A stretch of DNA of 64,000 nucleotides from positions 38,011 through 102,010 of the forward strand of contig NZ_CACRYJ010000032.1 in the NCBI RefSeq assembly GCF_902703175.1, in the 5' to 3' direction. Numbering within the stretch: position 1 is the first letter of the stretch; every line of letters begins with the position of its first letter. Made by a program: the position numbers and the translations under genes. Below are positions 1 through 7,933 of the stretch, one piece after another. Under the pieces are notes generated by a model. It did not search any database. It saw only the letters and a program-made list of their open reading frames with translations, and had not been told where the DNA came from. This stretch comes from Occultella aeris. GTDB taxonomy: Bacteria; Actinomycetota; Actinomycetes; Actinomycetales; Beutenbergiaceae.

Positions 1-303
1 TCCGGCCCCGATGACCGGCACGTCCACCGCCGCCCGGGCCCAGGTGAGCCCCGGGTCCGCCGCGCACGAGATGATCACCGCGGCGGCACCCTCGGCGACC
101 AGGGCTCGCGCGGCAGCGGGCATCTTCTGGGCTGCGGCCGCGAACGTGCGGTCGTCGTGGACGCCGTGGGGCTGGTCCGGGAGGCACGCGGTCACGGTGC
201 CGTAGCCGTGGGCCTGCTCGAGCACCCGGCCGTGCGCCTCCAGGAACTGCCAGTCGTCGGAGGTGACCACGCGGATCACCCCGACGGTCAGGGGCGCGCT
301 CAC
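1..303 (-). CDS. HyuE-like Asp/Glu/hydantoin racemase family protein (3' end cut by window edge)
   Basis: The first 101 codons are present and the rest runs off the left edge. The start is a GTG whose bases form a GTGA overlap with the TGA of aroM, so the two are translationally coupled. The stretch IISCAADPGL, then DVPVIGAG, resembles the first catalytic-cysteine loop of the Asp/Glu/hydantoin racemase superfamily (hydantoin racemases usually have a CxxDPGL motif here). Such enzymes racemise amino acids or amino-acid derivatives without cofactor, using two cysteines; the second cysteine would lie outside the window. In an operon with a transporter and peptidases, a role in processing D- or L-amino acids released from a substrate is plausible but inferred. 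An arylmalonate decarboxylase or maleate isomerase relative cannot be excluded. Confidence 0.7.
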   Translation of the reverse strand, partial: MSAPLTVGVIRVVTSDDWQFLEAHGRVLEQAHGYGTVTACLPDQPHGVHDDRTFAAAAQKMPAAARALVAEGAAAVIISCAADPGLTWARAAVDVPVIGAG

Positions 304-986
304 AGGACGGCGCCGAGGAGTCTGGCGGCGACGGAGCGGATGGTCACCACGGTGACGTCCGGCCCGACGGCGGCGGTCGCCGCTGCGCGCATGGTCTCGT
401 CGAAGCCCATGCAGTCGAGCACGATCAGGTCTGCCTCCGTAGCGAGCGTCGCCGCCGCTGCGGCGATCGTCTCGACCGGGTCGGTATACGGGCTCGCCGA
501 GGTGGCCGCGTTCGGGCGCACCCCGATGCTGGCCTCCCAGTGTTCGTACGCCTCGCCGGTCTGCTCGGGCAGCGGCCGCACCACCCCCAGCCGCGCGCCG
601 GGGCCGAACCCGCCGAGCAGGCCCCGGACGCCGTCGTGCGCCAGGCGTTCCACCCCGAACAGCGGGCGCTCGTGCACAAGGGCCGGGAAGAGACCGCCGC
701 ACATCAGCAGGGTCAGGTCGGCGCCGTCGCGCTCGGCCCGGGAGACGGCCTCCTGCAGCAGTGGCACCGCCCGGTCGTGACCGAAGACCGCCGATCCGCC
801 GTCACGCAGGCGTGAGGTGAGCGCGGACTCGCCGGGGCGCGGTGCGAGGGCGGTGATCTGGTCGGCGTCGAGGTCGTCCAGGGCGCCGTACTCGCGGATG
901 TCGTCCGCCGGCAGCACCGGGAGGATCTCCGGGGTGACATCGGTGCGAGGTGCCTGGCCGATCGTGATCAGGGCGAGCGTGGTCAT
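300..986 (-). CDS. AroM family protein
   Basis: A 228-residue protein that begins with the characteristic ITIGQAPRTD stretch of the AroM family and carries LLMCGGLFP near the middle and IVLDCMGF near the end. AroM is a small uncharacterised family named from an E. coli gene next to aroL; no reaction is established, and the fold looks related to Asp/Glu racemases, with cysteines in both loops here. A GGGGAAG ribosome site precedes the ATG. It starts 9 bp after the S33 peptidase gene and overlaps the downstream racemase gene by 4 bases, so it is an internal member of the leftward operon. AroM with DUF1177 and an OPT transporter is a recurring neighbourhood as I recall it, which argues for a shared catabolic job rather than aromatic amino-acid synthesis. 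Confidence 0.85.
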   Translation of the reverse strand: MTTLALITIGQAPRTDVTPEILPVLPADDIREYGALDDLDADQITALAPRPGESALTSRLRDGGSAVFGHDRAVPLLQEAVSRAERDGADLTLLMCGGLFPALVHERPLFGVERLAHDGVRGLLGGFGPGARLGVVRPLPEQTGEAYEHWEASIGVRPNAATSASPYTDPVETIAAAAATLATEADLIVLDCMGFDETMRAAATAAVGPDVTVVTIRSVAARLLGAVL

Positions 987-995
987 GACTTCCCC

Positions 996-2291
996 TCAGC
1001 GTCGCAGCGTGCGGATCAGCCGGTCGAGCAGGTTGCGCCCGTCCACCCGGATTCCGTCGTGCTGGTAGTCGTTGGTGATGATCGGGCGGAGCCCGCGGAT
1101 GGCCTCGGCGGTGGCCAGGGAGGTCTGCCGTGGCACGAACATGTCGTCGTGGTAGATCGCCGCAGCGACCGGGACGGTGTTCTCGGCCAGCACGTCGGGG
1201 TCATACAGGGCAGGCAGGTCCGCACGCCGGGCGAGCAGGTCCGCGGTGTCCCGGAGCGGGACCAGGGCCGGGTCCTCCTCGAACTGCCACGGGTAGATGT
1301 GCTCGCCGGTGAAGCGGAACGGTGCGTCCGGGCCGGCGTCGAGCGCGAACTCGGCGAACTCGTCCCGGACCCGGTGCGCCGCCCACTGCGTGGCGCCTCC
1401 GGTGGCCGCGCCCTGGGCGTAGATGCTCTCGTGCAGCACGGCGTACAGGGGGCGTGGCGCGAAGCTCAGGGCCCGGCCGACCTCGTCGAGGAAGGATTCG
1501 GTGAGCCTGCGGGTGCCATTGACCGTGGTGAACGGGGCCTCCAAGCTGTAGTGCAGCGAGTCGAAGCCGGTCTGGGTGCCGAGGTTGATCCCGAGGGTCC
1601 GCAGCCGGCGGGAGCTGAGCCGCTCCCCGGTGGGAAGGAGCTCCTCCGCGCCGTCCAGGTGCGCCGCGACCGCCCGGGCCGTCTGCTCGTCCTGCGGGTG
1701 CCGGGCGAAGTACTCCCGGTTGCGGCGGGCGGTGGCGGCGTACGTGAGCCGGTAGGTGTCCTCGACGGGGGTCCGCAGGCCCGGCAGCCCGGCCGTGATC
1801 ATGGCCTCCCGGACCCCGGCCGGCGCCTGGGACAGGTAGGCGGTGATGACGAAGCCGCCGAAGCTCTGCCCGAGCAGCGTCCACGGCTCGTCCCCGACGA
1901 GCTCGGTCCGCAGCGCCTCGGCGTCAGCCACGATCGCGTCGGCGCGCAGGTGCGAGAGGTAGGTGGCCTGCGCCGCCGCGTCCCCGGTGAGGGTCTGCCG
2001 GTTCGCCGGCGTCGACCGGCCGGTGCCACGCTGGTCCAGCAGCAGCACCCGGTAGTCCTCGAGCGCGCGATCGAGCCAGCCGCCGATCGAGTCGGGCCGG
2101 TTGGCCCGATTACCCGGCCCACCCTGGAACCAGACCAGGTACGGACGGTGAGCTCCGCCGTCGCGCACGATCTCACGGGCGAACACGCCGATGGTGCCGG
2201 GTGTGGCACCGGTGCGGTCGAGCGGGACCTCGAGCTCGTGCTCGCGAACGTCGTGGCCGTCGATCCGGTAGCCGGCCGTGGTCAGGGACAT
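996..2291 (-). CDS. Alpha/beta hydrolase, proline iminopeptidase-like (S33)
   Basis: A 431-residue alpha/beta hydrolase. The oxyanion region reads WFQGGPGNRA (residues 55-64, cf. HGGPG of S33 peptidases), followed by LLLDQRGTGRS and the nucleophile elbow GQSFGG with Ser143. An acidic residue and a C-terminal His (HDG near the end) complete a plausible triad. S33 prolyl aminopeptidases release N-terminal proline from peptides; the length and central cap-like insert fit larger tripeptidyl/prolyl forms. The frame is open further upstream, but the ATG at 2291 shares one base with the TGA of the preceding gene (TGATG), typical of coupling, so I chose it. No signal peptide: cytoplasmic. With the peptide-type transporter upstream it probably trims imported peptides; substrate is inferred. 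Confidence 0.85.
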   Translation of the reverse strand: MSLTTAGYRIDGHDVREHELEVPLDRTGATPGTIGVFAREIVRDGGAHRPYLVWFQGGPGNRANRPDSIGGWLDRALEDYRVLLLDQRGTGRSTPANRQTLTGDAAAQATYLSHLRADAIVADAEALRTELVGDEPWTLLGQSFGGFVITAYLSQAPAGVREAMITAGLPGLRTPVEDTYRLTYAATARRNREYFARHPQDEQTARAVAAHLDGAEELLPTGERLSSRRLRTLGINLGTQTGFDSLHYSLEAPFTTVNGTRRLTESFLDEVGRALSFAPRPLYAVLHESIYAQGAATGGATQWAAHRVRDEFAEFALDAGPDAPFRFTGEHIYPWQFEEDPALVPLRDTADLLARRADLPALYDPDVLAENTVPVAAAIYHDDMFVPRQTSLATAEAIRGLRPIITNDYQHDGIRVDGRNLLDRLIRTLRR

Positions 2292-3358
2292 CAGTAGCCC
2301 TCGACGCCGAGCCTGCGGCAGATCTCGACGAGCTCGGGGTGCACGTAGCGCCCGTCCTCCTCGATCGCGGTGCCGTCCACGAAGATGCTCGGGGCCACCG
2401 CGGACCCGTCGGAGTGCGCCGGCGCGACCCACGGTTCGCCGCCGATCCAGGCGCCCTTGGTGCCGATGCCGAACTCGACGCAGCCGAACACCCGCTCGTC
2501 CTCGACGATCCGGCCGGTGGACCGGGTCACACCGGGGTTGTAGCCGAGCGACCAGTGCGCCACCCGGTACATGTTCGGGTCGTTCTGGGCGGCGAGCCAG
2601 TTGCGGTAGATCTGGGCGTCGCGGCCCTCGCCGGCCACGTCGGTGACCACGCCGTTGGCGACCGTGAGGGTGATCGGGTTCGTGATCAGCCCGTTGTCGT
2701 CCGGCGGCCAGGCGGCGCCGTCGAAGACGATCGTGCCGTTCTGGCTCTCCTCGATGGGGTTCCAGGAGATCTGACCGGCGAGCATCACGGACATGCCGGG
2801 CTTGTCGGCCGGGATGCCGCGCACGTGGATCGGGCGGTCGCCGGTGCGACCGGTGATGTCCATCCCGTTCTCGGACGTGATCCGGATCTCCTCACCGACG
2901 CTGAGCAGCTCGACGAGTTTGTCCCCGAGCTCGCGGACACCGGCGTAGTCGACCTTCGCCACCGTGTCCACGAGCATCTGCACGTCCAGGCCGGTCAGGC
3001 AGGTGTAGCGGGTGCCCCTGGCCATGGCGGCGCGGAACGCGTCCGAGTGCATGAGGTAGCCGAGCTGGAGCTCGATCCAGACGTCCGCCCCGAGAGCGGC
3101 GCCGGCGACCGGGGCCGGGGGCTCGATCGCGGAGGCCCACCGGGTCTCGTAGCGGACGATCACGGGGTGCGCCCCGGCGGCCATCGCCGCGCCGCCGAGC
3201 AGGTCGGCCACCCGCATGTCCGAGGACGTGTCGGTGGTGATGAGGACGTTCTCCCCCGGTTTGACGCACATGATCTCCTCGATCAGCTTGCGCGCGCCGA
3301 CCATGGCCTCGAAGGAGAGGTACTCGTTGCGGGATTCGATTCTGTTGGTGACCTCCAT
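2291..3358 (-). CDS. M29/NicX-like metalloenzyme (aminopeptidase or dihydroxypyridine dioxygenase family)
   Basis: A 355-residue protein of the group that includes M29 (AmpS/aminopeptidase T-like) peptidases and the ring-opening enzyme NicX (2,5-dihydroxypyridine 5,6-dioxygenase, about 350 residues). Candidate metal ligands near the C-terminus are His268 (RVAHWSLG), His315 and Asp317 (PAHSDGS), the same pattern and nearly the same positions that I recall for the NicX iron site. Sequence alone does not decide between peptidase and dioxygenase. GGGAG precedes the ATG. It lies between the OPT transporter gene (71 bp upstream) and the S33 peptidase gene (1-base overlap). Peptide metabolism is the simpler reading given a transporter of the oligopeptide type, but a ring-cleaving step on an imported heterocycle is a real alternative. 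Confidence 0.75.
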   Translation of the reverse strand: MEVTNRIESRNEYLSFEAMVGARKLIEEIMCVKPGENVLITTDTSSDMRVADLLGGAAMAAGAHPVIVRYETRWASAIEPPAPVAGAALGADVWIELQLGYLMHSDAFRAAMARGTRYTCLTGLDVQMLVDTVAKVDYAGVRELGDKLVELLSVGEEIRITSENGMDITGRTGDRPIHVRGIPADKPGMSVMLAGQISWNPIEESQNGTIVFDGAAWPPDDNGLITNPITLTVANGVVTDVAGEGRDAQIYRNWLAAQNDPNMYRVAHWSLGYNPGVTRSTGRIVEDERVFGCVEFGIGTKGAWIGGEPWVAPAHSDGSAVAPSIFVDGTAIEEDGRYVHPELVEICRRLGVEGY

Positions 3359-3429
3359 GGGTCACTCCCTTCGTTTCGCTCGGTGTGACGGCGGGGCCGT
3401 CGCTGGGTTGTCGATGGGCCGGCCGGGCG

Positions 3430-5100
3430 TCAGCGCAGGACGCGGCCGAGGGATGCGAGCGCGTCGCCGGCGATGAGGCCTGCTCCGACGAGGGAGAGTT
3501 CCTCCTCCGCCTTGGGGCCCTTGACCTGCCGGACCACGAAGCGGACCGCGAGCGCACCCGCCACCAGGAAGCAGGCCCAGGGCACCGTGAGGAGCAGGCC
3601 GGTGGCGAGCATGACGCCCATCTGGCGCTTCGGGCCGCCGATGGCCTGGATGAGCGCGCCGGGGATCGCCCAGATCACCAGGTTGCGGACGGCATCGGGG
3701 TCGGTCAGACCGGCCGTGATGGTGTCGGCGTAGACGACGGCCACCGGCGGGATGAGCCCGTCCTCGAAGTAGGAGCGCCACAGCAGCGCGACCACGACGA
3801 GCGCGACCACGAAGCCGACGATCGCCGAGTAGTACTGCTGGCGGCGCCCGTCCCGCTCGTACGCGTCGTACTGCGGGTGGCGGGAGTGGACCTTGCGGAG
3901 CACCCAGCCGGCCTTGAGGTCGTAGCCCATGTCCGCGAACGCCGGCCCCGTGGCCGCGCAGTAGCCGACCAGGACCACCAGGGGAACCTCGGGCAGCCCG
4001 ACGACGAGGCCGATCACCAGGAAGATCAGGGTCACCGCGAAGGCCGGGAACCAACCGGAGTGCATGGCGGCGAGGCCGACGATGATCTCGTGGACGAACG
4101 CGGCGAACGCCGCGAACAGAGCCCAGCCGATGATCGCCGCGATGCTCATCTCGGTGAGGAGGCCGGTGATGATCGCCAGCAGCACGGCGCCGGCGAGGAA
4201 CATCACCACACCGGAGGACAACGCCCGCCGAAGCTGCACGGGGGTGACCGAGTCGGCGTCGGCGGGGTCGGCGGCGTCCGGGTCGGCGGCGGCGGCCTTC
4301 GCCGCGGTCTCGTCGCCGGCCTTCTGTGCCTTGCTGCGTCGGTTGCTGAGCAGGACGCCGGCCTGGATGAGGGCAACGATGCCCGCGCCGATCATGACGC
4401 CGTGCGGGATGAACTGACCGCTGAGGGAGAAGTCCGCCAGGCCCGGCAGCAGGGTGATGAACTGGTTCACGGCGAGCCCGATGGCGAACATCAGCAGGGC
4501 GACGACGTTGCCGATCAGCGCCACGCCCGCAGCGGAACCGCTGAGCCCGACCCAGGCCAGTACGGCACCGACGACGCCACCACCGGCGAGGATCGCGGCG
4601 CGCTTGCCGCCCTTGTCACCGGCTTTGATGGTCTCGGCGGCGGCGATCCCCGGGGGCCACGCGGCGGTGGCCGGCAGGAACCGGGAGCCGAAGCTGCGGT
4701 AGAGCACCCAGGAGTCCACGCCGAGTCCGACGACAGCCCCGATCAGCAGCGGCCAGACCAGGTCGACGCGCCCGTACGCCCAGCCGATCGCCATCGGGGT
4801 CAGCAGCGCGTTCGCGGCGCCGAACGTGGCGGAGGAGATCGCCGTCTGGGCCAGGTTCTGCCGGTTCGTGTCGCGGAACTTCCCGAAGAACCCGATGCCG
4901 ACCCGGCCGATCACCATCGCGATCAGCGCGCCCACAACGGAGGTGTTCGCGGAGATGCCGAGCGTGGTGATCAGGTGCAGGCCGATGTAGGCGCCGAGGA
5001 CCGAGAGCAGGACTGTGAGGATGAGCGTGGCGGGCGCGAAGGCGCGGGGGTGCACCAACCGCTCCTCGGTCGTGGTGCTGGGCGTGGGTCGTTCGGCCAT
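3430..5100 (-). CDS. OPT family transporter
   Basis: A 556-residue polytopic membrane protein with roughly a dozen or more hydrophobic segments, starting after a short hydrophilic N-terminus (VHPRAFAPATLIL). It carries features of the OPT (oligopeptide/YSL metal-chelate) superfamily such as GIAAAETIKAG, a conserved GANALLTP segment and AIPGALIQAIGG near the C-terminus. A charged loop of about 40 residues rich in Ala, Asp and Lys splits the protein in the middle, as is common in prokaryotic OPT proteins. A strong GAAGGAGG site precedes the ATG. OPT proteins import peptides, modified peptides or metal chelates by proton symport. As the only transporter in this operon it defines the pathway's substrate entry; the substrate is unknown. 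Confidence 0.88.
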   Translation of the reverse strand: MAERPTPSTTTEERLVHPRAFAPATLILTVLLSVLGAYIGLHLITTLGISANTSVVGALIAMVIGRVGIGFFGKFRDTNRQNLAQTAISSATFGAANALLTPMAIGWAYGRVDLVWPLLIGAVVGLGVDSWVLYRSFGSRFLPATAAWPPGIAAAETIKAGDKGGKRAAILAGGGVVGAVLAWVGLSGSAAGVALIGNVVALLMFAIGLAVNQFITLLPGLADFSLSGQFIPHGVMIGAGIVALIQAGVLLSNRRSKAQKAGDETAAKAAAADPDAADPADADSVTPVQLRRALSSGVVMFLAGAVLLAIITGLLTEMSIAAIIGWALFAAFAAFVHEIIVGLAAMHSGWFPAFAVTLIFLVIGLVVGLPEVPLVVLVGYCAATGPAFADMGYDLKAGWVLRKVHSRHPQYDAYERDGRRQQYYSAIVGFVVALVVVALLWRSYFEDGLIPPVAVVYADTITAGLTDPDAVRNLVIWAIPGALIQAIGGPKRQMGVMLATGLLLTVPWACFLVAGALAVRFVVRQVKGPKAEEELSLVGAGLIAGDALASLGRVLR

Positions 5101-5142
5101 GGATGGCCTCCTTCATGGGGGATGCTTGCCGGGTACGCCCGG

Positions 5143-5895
5143 TCAGCTCCGGAGGGTCGCTCCGATGTCGCTGGCGGCGTGGCGGACGGCGTCGATCAGC
5201 TCTGTGGAGCGATCTGCCATGTACTGCGGGGGCCCGAGGGTGGTCACGGATCCGAAGACCGCTCCCTCGAGCAGGATCGGCGCGGAGATCGCCATGACCC
5301 GCTCGTCGAACTCGCCCGTCGAGACGGCGTAGCCGAGGCTGCGAACCTGCTCGTGGCGGGTCTGGAGCGTGGCCACCTCGGCAGCCGGCGGGTCCTCGGC
5401 GCCCGCCGCGACCAGGATCTCGCGGGCGTCCAGCACCGTCGAGAACGCGAAGATCGCGTGCCCGGTGGCGCCGAGGTGGCCGGGGTAGGTGCGCCCGAGC
5501 GCCGTGTTGTAGCGCACCATGCCCGGGCCGTCGACGGCCGCGACGGTGCGGTACCGGGCGCCGTCGGGCACGCAGACGACCGTGCTCTCACCGGTGGCGG
5601 TCGAGAGCGCCGCCAGGTGCGGCTCGAGGCGGTGCCGCACGCCCTCGCTGTGTTCGGCGAGATGGCCGAGCACCACGAGGGCCGGGCCGAGGGAGTAGCG
5701 CCGGGTGACCGGATCGAGAACGGTGAACCCCTGGGCGGCCAGCGTGGCGAGCACCCGCTGCGTCTGGGACTTGTCCAGGCCGAGCTCTCGTGCGAGCTCG
5801 GAGACGCCTCGCGTCGGGTTCTCGTGCGTGAAGGACCGAAGGACTGCGAGCGCGCGGCCGACCGTCTGCAGGTGCCCTGCGGCGGGTGCGGCCAT
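5143..5895 (-). CDS. IclR family transcriptional regulator
   Basis: 250 residues: an N-terminal winged helix (residues about 10-70, LQTVGRALAVLRSF then ELARELGLDKSQTQRVLATL) and a C-terminal IclR effector domain with GHLGATGHAIFAF and SAPILLEGAVFGSVTTLGP. The frame extends 19 codons further, but GGAGA five bases before the ATG at 5895, the usual start position of the winged helix and an upstream promoter within that extension favour this start. IclR proteins bind small carboxylates or aromatic effectors and regulate adjacent catabolic genes. It heads the leftward run, 42 bp before the OPT transporter, and probably controls the whole operon including itself. Confidence 0.9.
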   Translation of the reverse strand: MAAPAAGHLQTVGRALAVLRSFTHENPTRGVSELARELGLDKSQTQRVLATLAAQGFTVLDPVTRRYSLGPALVVLGHLAEHSEGVRHRLEPHLAALSTATGESTVVCVPDGARYRTVAAVDGPGMVRYNTALGRTYPGHLGATGHAIFAFSTVLDAREILVAAGAEDPPAAEVATLQTRHEQVRSLGYAVSTGEFDERVMAISAPILLEGAVFGSVTTLGPPQYMADRSTELIDAVRHAASDIGATLRS

Positions 5896-5933
5896 TCCAA
5901 GTCTCCGTTGCTCATATCGGGTCGGGCGAACCG

Positions 5934-5962
5934 ATAGTAGCAACACTCCCATGAAGATGTAA
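5934..5962 (-). promoter_or_regulatory. Probable sigma-70-type promoter of the iclR-OPT operon
   Basis: Read on the minus strand, TTACAT (5957-5962) and TACTAT (5934-5939) are separated by exactly 17 bp, and the -10 box lies about 40 bp before the iclR ATG. It also sits downstream of a terminator hairpin for the DUF1177 gene, so it would start a separate transcript. Confidence 0.6.
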
Positions 5963-6010
5963 CGCCTGGGTTAACGCCGACCTTGCGATCGCTGGATGCG
6001 TCGCCAGACG

Positions 6011-6056
6011 CGGACGGGGCGGGACCGCGCGCTCACTCGCGATCCCGCCCCGTCCG
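6011..6056 (-). terminator. Hairpin terminator after the DUF1177 gene
   Basis: Perfect 14-bp arms (6011-6024, CGGACGGGGCGGGA, and 6043-6056) around an 18-bp loop, 14 bp beyond the DUF1177 stop. It has no long T run, which is common for actinobacterial terminators. Confidence 0.7.
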
Positions 6057-6069
6057 GCGGCGGCTGGGC

Positions 6070-7017
6070 TCAGGCGCTGCCCACGCCCTGCAGGTGCGTG
6101 GCATCCCCGTACAGACGCGTGAGGGTGGCGAACTCGTGCTCGTCGCAGAAGGACAGCGAGCCGTCGCCGAACCCCTTCGCGACCTCGAGCGCGTAGCGGG
6201 CCGCGAGGGCGATGTCGACCTCGTGGCTCGCCCCGGTCGCGGAGCCGGCCACCGCCGTCACCGCCGTCAGCGCGACACCCACCACCGGCACCTGCGCGGC
6301 CACGGCCGGCTGCAGGATCGAGTTGATGTGGTAGAGCCCGTTGGCGTAGGGCGTGATGTCCTGGGTGGACAGCGGGAACACCTGGGCCGGCTCACCGCAG
6401 ACGCTCTCGTACACGGAGACCAGGTCCGGGCTGACCGGCAGGATGTAGCCCTGCCGCACGGTGGGTGAGATCGCGATGCCGCGGTGGTTGATGACGCGGT
6501 TGCCCTTCGTGGTGTCGATCGAGACGATCGCGTCCATCTCCGGCAGCACCTCGTTGTCGTTCATGGCGCCCATGTCCACGGGCGAGTCCATGAACGGGAC
6601 CGGCTCGTGCGGCCGGGTCGGCGCCCAGGCGCACACGTGGGTGCCGATGATGACGTCGCCGGGCAGCCGGTCGCCCCGGGCGTACATCTCGACCACCTTC
6701 GCCGCGGTGGCGAGGGCCGCCGTCGCCCCGTCTCCGTCGGAGACGTAGCCGATCCGCTCGGGGCGCGCACCGATCCCGCCGAGGCGCCCGATCACACCGA
6801 GGGTGCGGGCGTCCCCGCCGGACGCGCGCCCCTCGGTGCCGGGCACGCGCACGGTCACGAAGTCGGTGTGGCCCTTGTCGCCCTGCACCCGGCTCACGTC
6901 GATGCCGATCGCCTCGACCGCGTCGCCGGCGAGGTCGCGCAGGTGCGCGGCGATCCGTTCGCCGTCGACGCGCGGGTCGTCGAGGAGGTCGAGGATGGTC
7001 AGGACGTGCTTGAGCAT
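6070..7017 (-). CDS. DUF1177 family protein
   Basis: A 315-residue cytoplasmic protein with the DUF1177 signature: LKHVLTILDLLDDPRVDG at the start, an internal DVIIGTHVCAWAPTRPHEP block, NDNEVLPEMDAIVSIDTTKGN in the middle and PVVGVALTAVTAVAGSATG near the C-terminus. The family has no established activity. The many conserved His, Asp and Glu residues (GTHVC, HEPVPFMDSP, HINSIL) look enzymatic, possibly metal-dependent, but that is inference. AGGAG precedes the ATG. It is a single-gene transcript ahead of the iclR-OPT operon, separated from it by a strong terminator, and is divergent from pepE. Co-occurrence with AroM and OPT genes suggests it acts on the same imported substrate. Confidence 0.88.
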   Translation of the reverse strand: MLKHVLTILDLLDDPRVDGERIAAHLRDLAGDAVEAIGIDVSRVQGDKGHTDFVTVRVPGTEGRASGGDARTLGVIGRLGGIGARPERIGYVSDGDGATAALATAAKVVEMYARGDRLPGDVIIGTHVCAWAPTRPHEPVPFMDSPVDMGAMNDNEVLPEMDAIVSIDTTKGNRVINHRGIAISPTVRQGYILPVSPDLVSVYESVCGEPAQVFPLSTQDITPYANGLYHINSILQPAVAAQVPVVGVALTAVTAVAGSATGASHEVDIALAARYALEVAKGFGDGSLSFCDEHEFATLTRLYGDATHLQGVGSA

Positions 7018-7182
7018 GGGGGCTCCTGTTCATCGGTCAAGCGGTTGGCGGCACCGGGCGGTCGGCCCGGCGCGGCCTCAGACTAACCACCCCGGCCGAG
7101 CGGGAGGTCTCGCGCCGGGTGCTGGGTGCCCGGCCGGAGGTGGCACGATGAACGGGCCCGACACCCCACCCGAGAGGCGACG

Positions 7183-7878
7183 ATGGAACTCCTGCTGCTG
7201 TCCAACTCCACGGCCCCGGGCCGGGGCTACCTCGAGCACGCGCGCGACGCGATCGCCGAGGCGTTCACGGGGGTCTCGCGCATCGGGTTCGTGCCGTTCG
7301 CGCTCGCCGACCACGACGCCTACACCGCGCAGGTCCGCCGTGGGCTGTCCTTCCTCGACGCCGAGGTGGTGGGCCTGCACGAACGCACGGGTGACCCGCT
7401 GGCCGGCCTCGACGCGGTGTTCGTCGGCGGTGGCAACTCCTTCCGGCTCGTGGACCAACTGCAGCGGCGCGGCCTCATCGAGTCGATCCGGGACGCCGTC
7501 GCGGGCGGGCTGCGCTACCTCGGTTCGAGCGCCGGCACGAACGTGGCGACGCCGAGCATCCGGACCACGAACGACATGCCGATCGTGGAGCCCGCCTCGT
7601 TCGCGGCGATCGGCCTGGTGCCTTTCCAGATCAATCCGCACTACCTCGACCCGGACCCGAGCTCGAGCCATCAGGGCGAGACCCGCGACGAGCGCCTGCA
7701 GCAGTACCTCGAGGAGAACGACGTCCCGGTGCTCGCGATGCGGGAGGGCACCTGGCTGCGCCGCAGCGGCGCCTCGCTCACCCTCGGCGGCGAAGCCACC
7801 GGCGCGCGGCTGTACCGCAAGGGCGAGCCGACGGCGGAGGTCACCACGGGCATGAACCTGAGCGACCTGCTGGGCTGA
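7183..7878 (+). CDS. pepE: Peptidase E (alpha-aspartyl dipeptidase, S51)
   Basis: 231 residues, the normal length for PepE. The nucleophile elbow is GSSAGTN with Ser116; Asp131 (TNDMPI) and His153 (NPHYLD) follow at spacings of 15 and 22, identical to those of the Ser120/Asp135/His157 triad of Salmonella PepE. The GGGNSF stretch that precedes the nucleophile is also present. PepE hydrolyses dipeptides with N-terminal aspartate in the cytosol. GAGAGG precedes the ATG. It is divergent from the DUF1177 gene and adjacent to the OPT/AroM peptidase operon, which strengthens the view that the locus degrades small (perhaps Asp-containing) peptides. Confidence 0.92.
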   Translation: MELLLLSNSTAPGRGYLEHARDAIAEAFTGVSRIGFVPFALADHDAYTAQVRRGLSFLDAEVVGLHERTGDPLAGLDAVFVGGGNSFRLVDQLQRRGLIESIRDAVAGGLRYLGSSAGTNVATPSIRTTNDMPIVEPASFAAIGLVPFQINPHYLDPDPSSSHQGETRDERLQQYLEENDVPVLAMREGTWLRRSGASLTLGGEATGARLYRKGEPTAEVTTGMNLSDLLG

Positions 7879-7892
7879 GTGGGGTCGCCCAC

Positions 7893-7911
7893 ACCCCGAA
7901 GCAATCGGGGT
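7893..7911 (+). terminator. Short hairpin between pepE and the helicase gene
   Basis: ACCCCGA and TCGGGGT arms with a 5-base loop, 15 bp after the pepE stop and 22 bp before the next start. It may end the pepE transcript; the stem is short, so the call is weak. Confidence 0.4.
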
Positions 7912-7933
7912 GAAGGTGGTGGAGAATGGAAGG

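Noticed and set aside
3385..5937. Very long open frame on the plus strand opposite the OPT transporter and iclR genes
   Set aside because: Composition is that of a reversed high-GC gene (runs of Arg, Gly, Asp, His); the opposite strand encodes clear families with ribosome sites.
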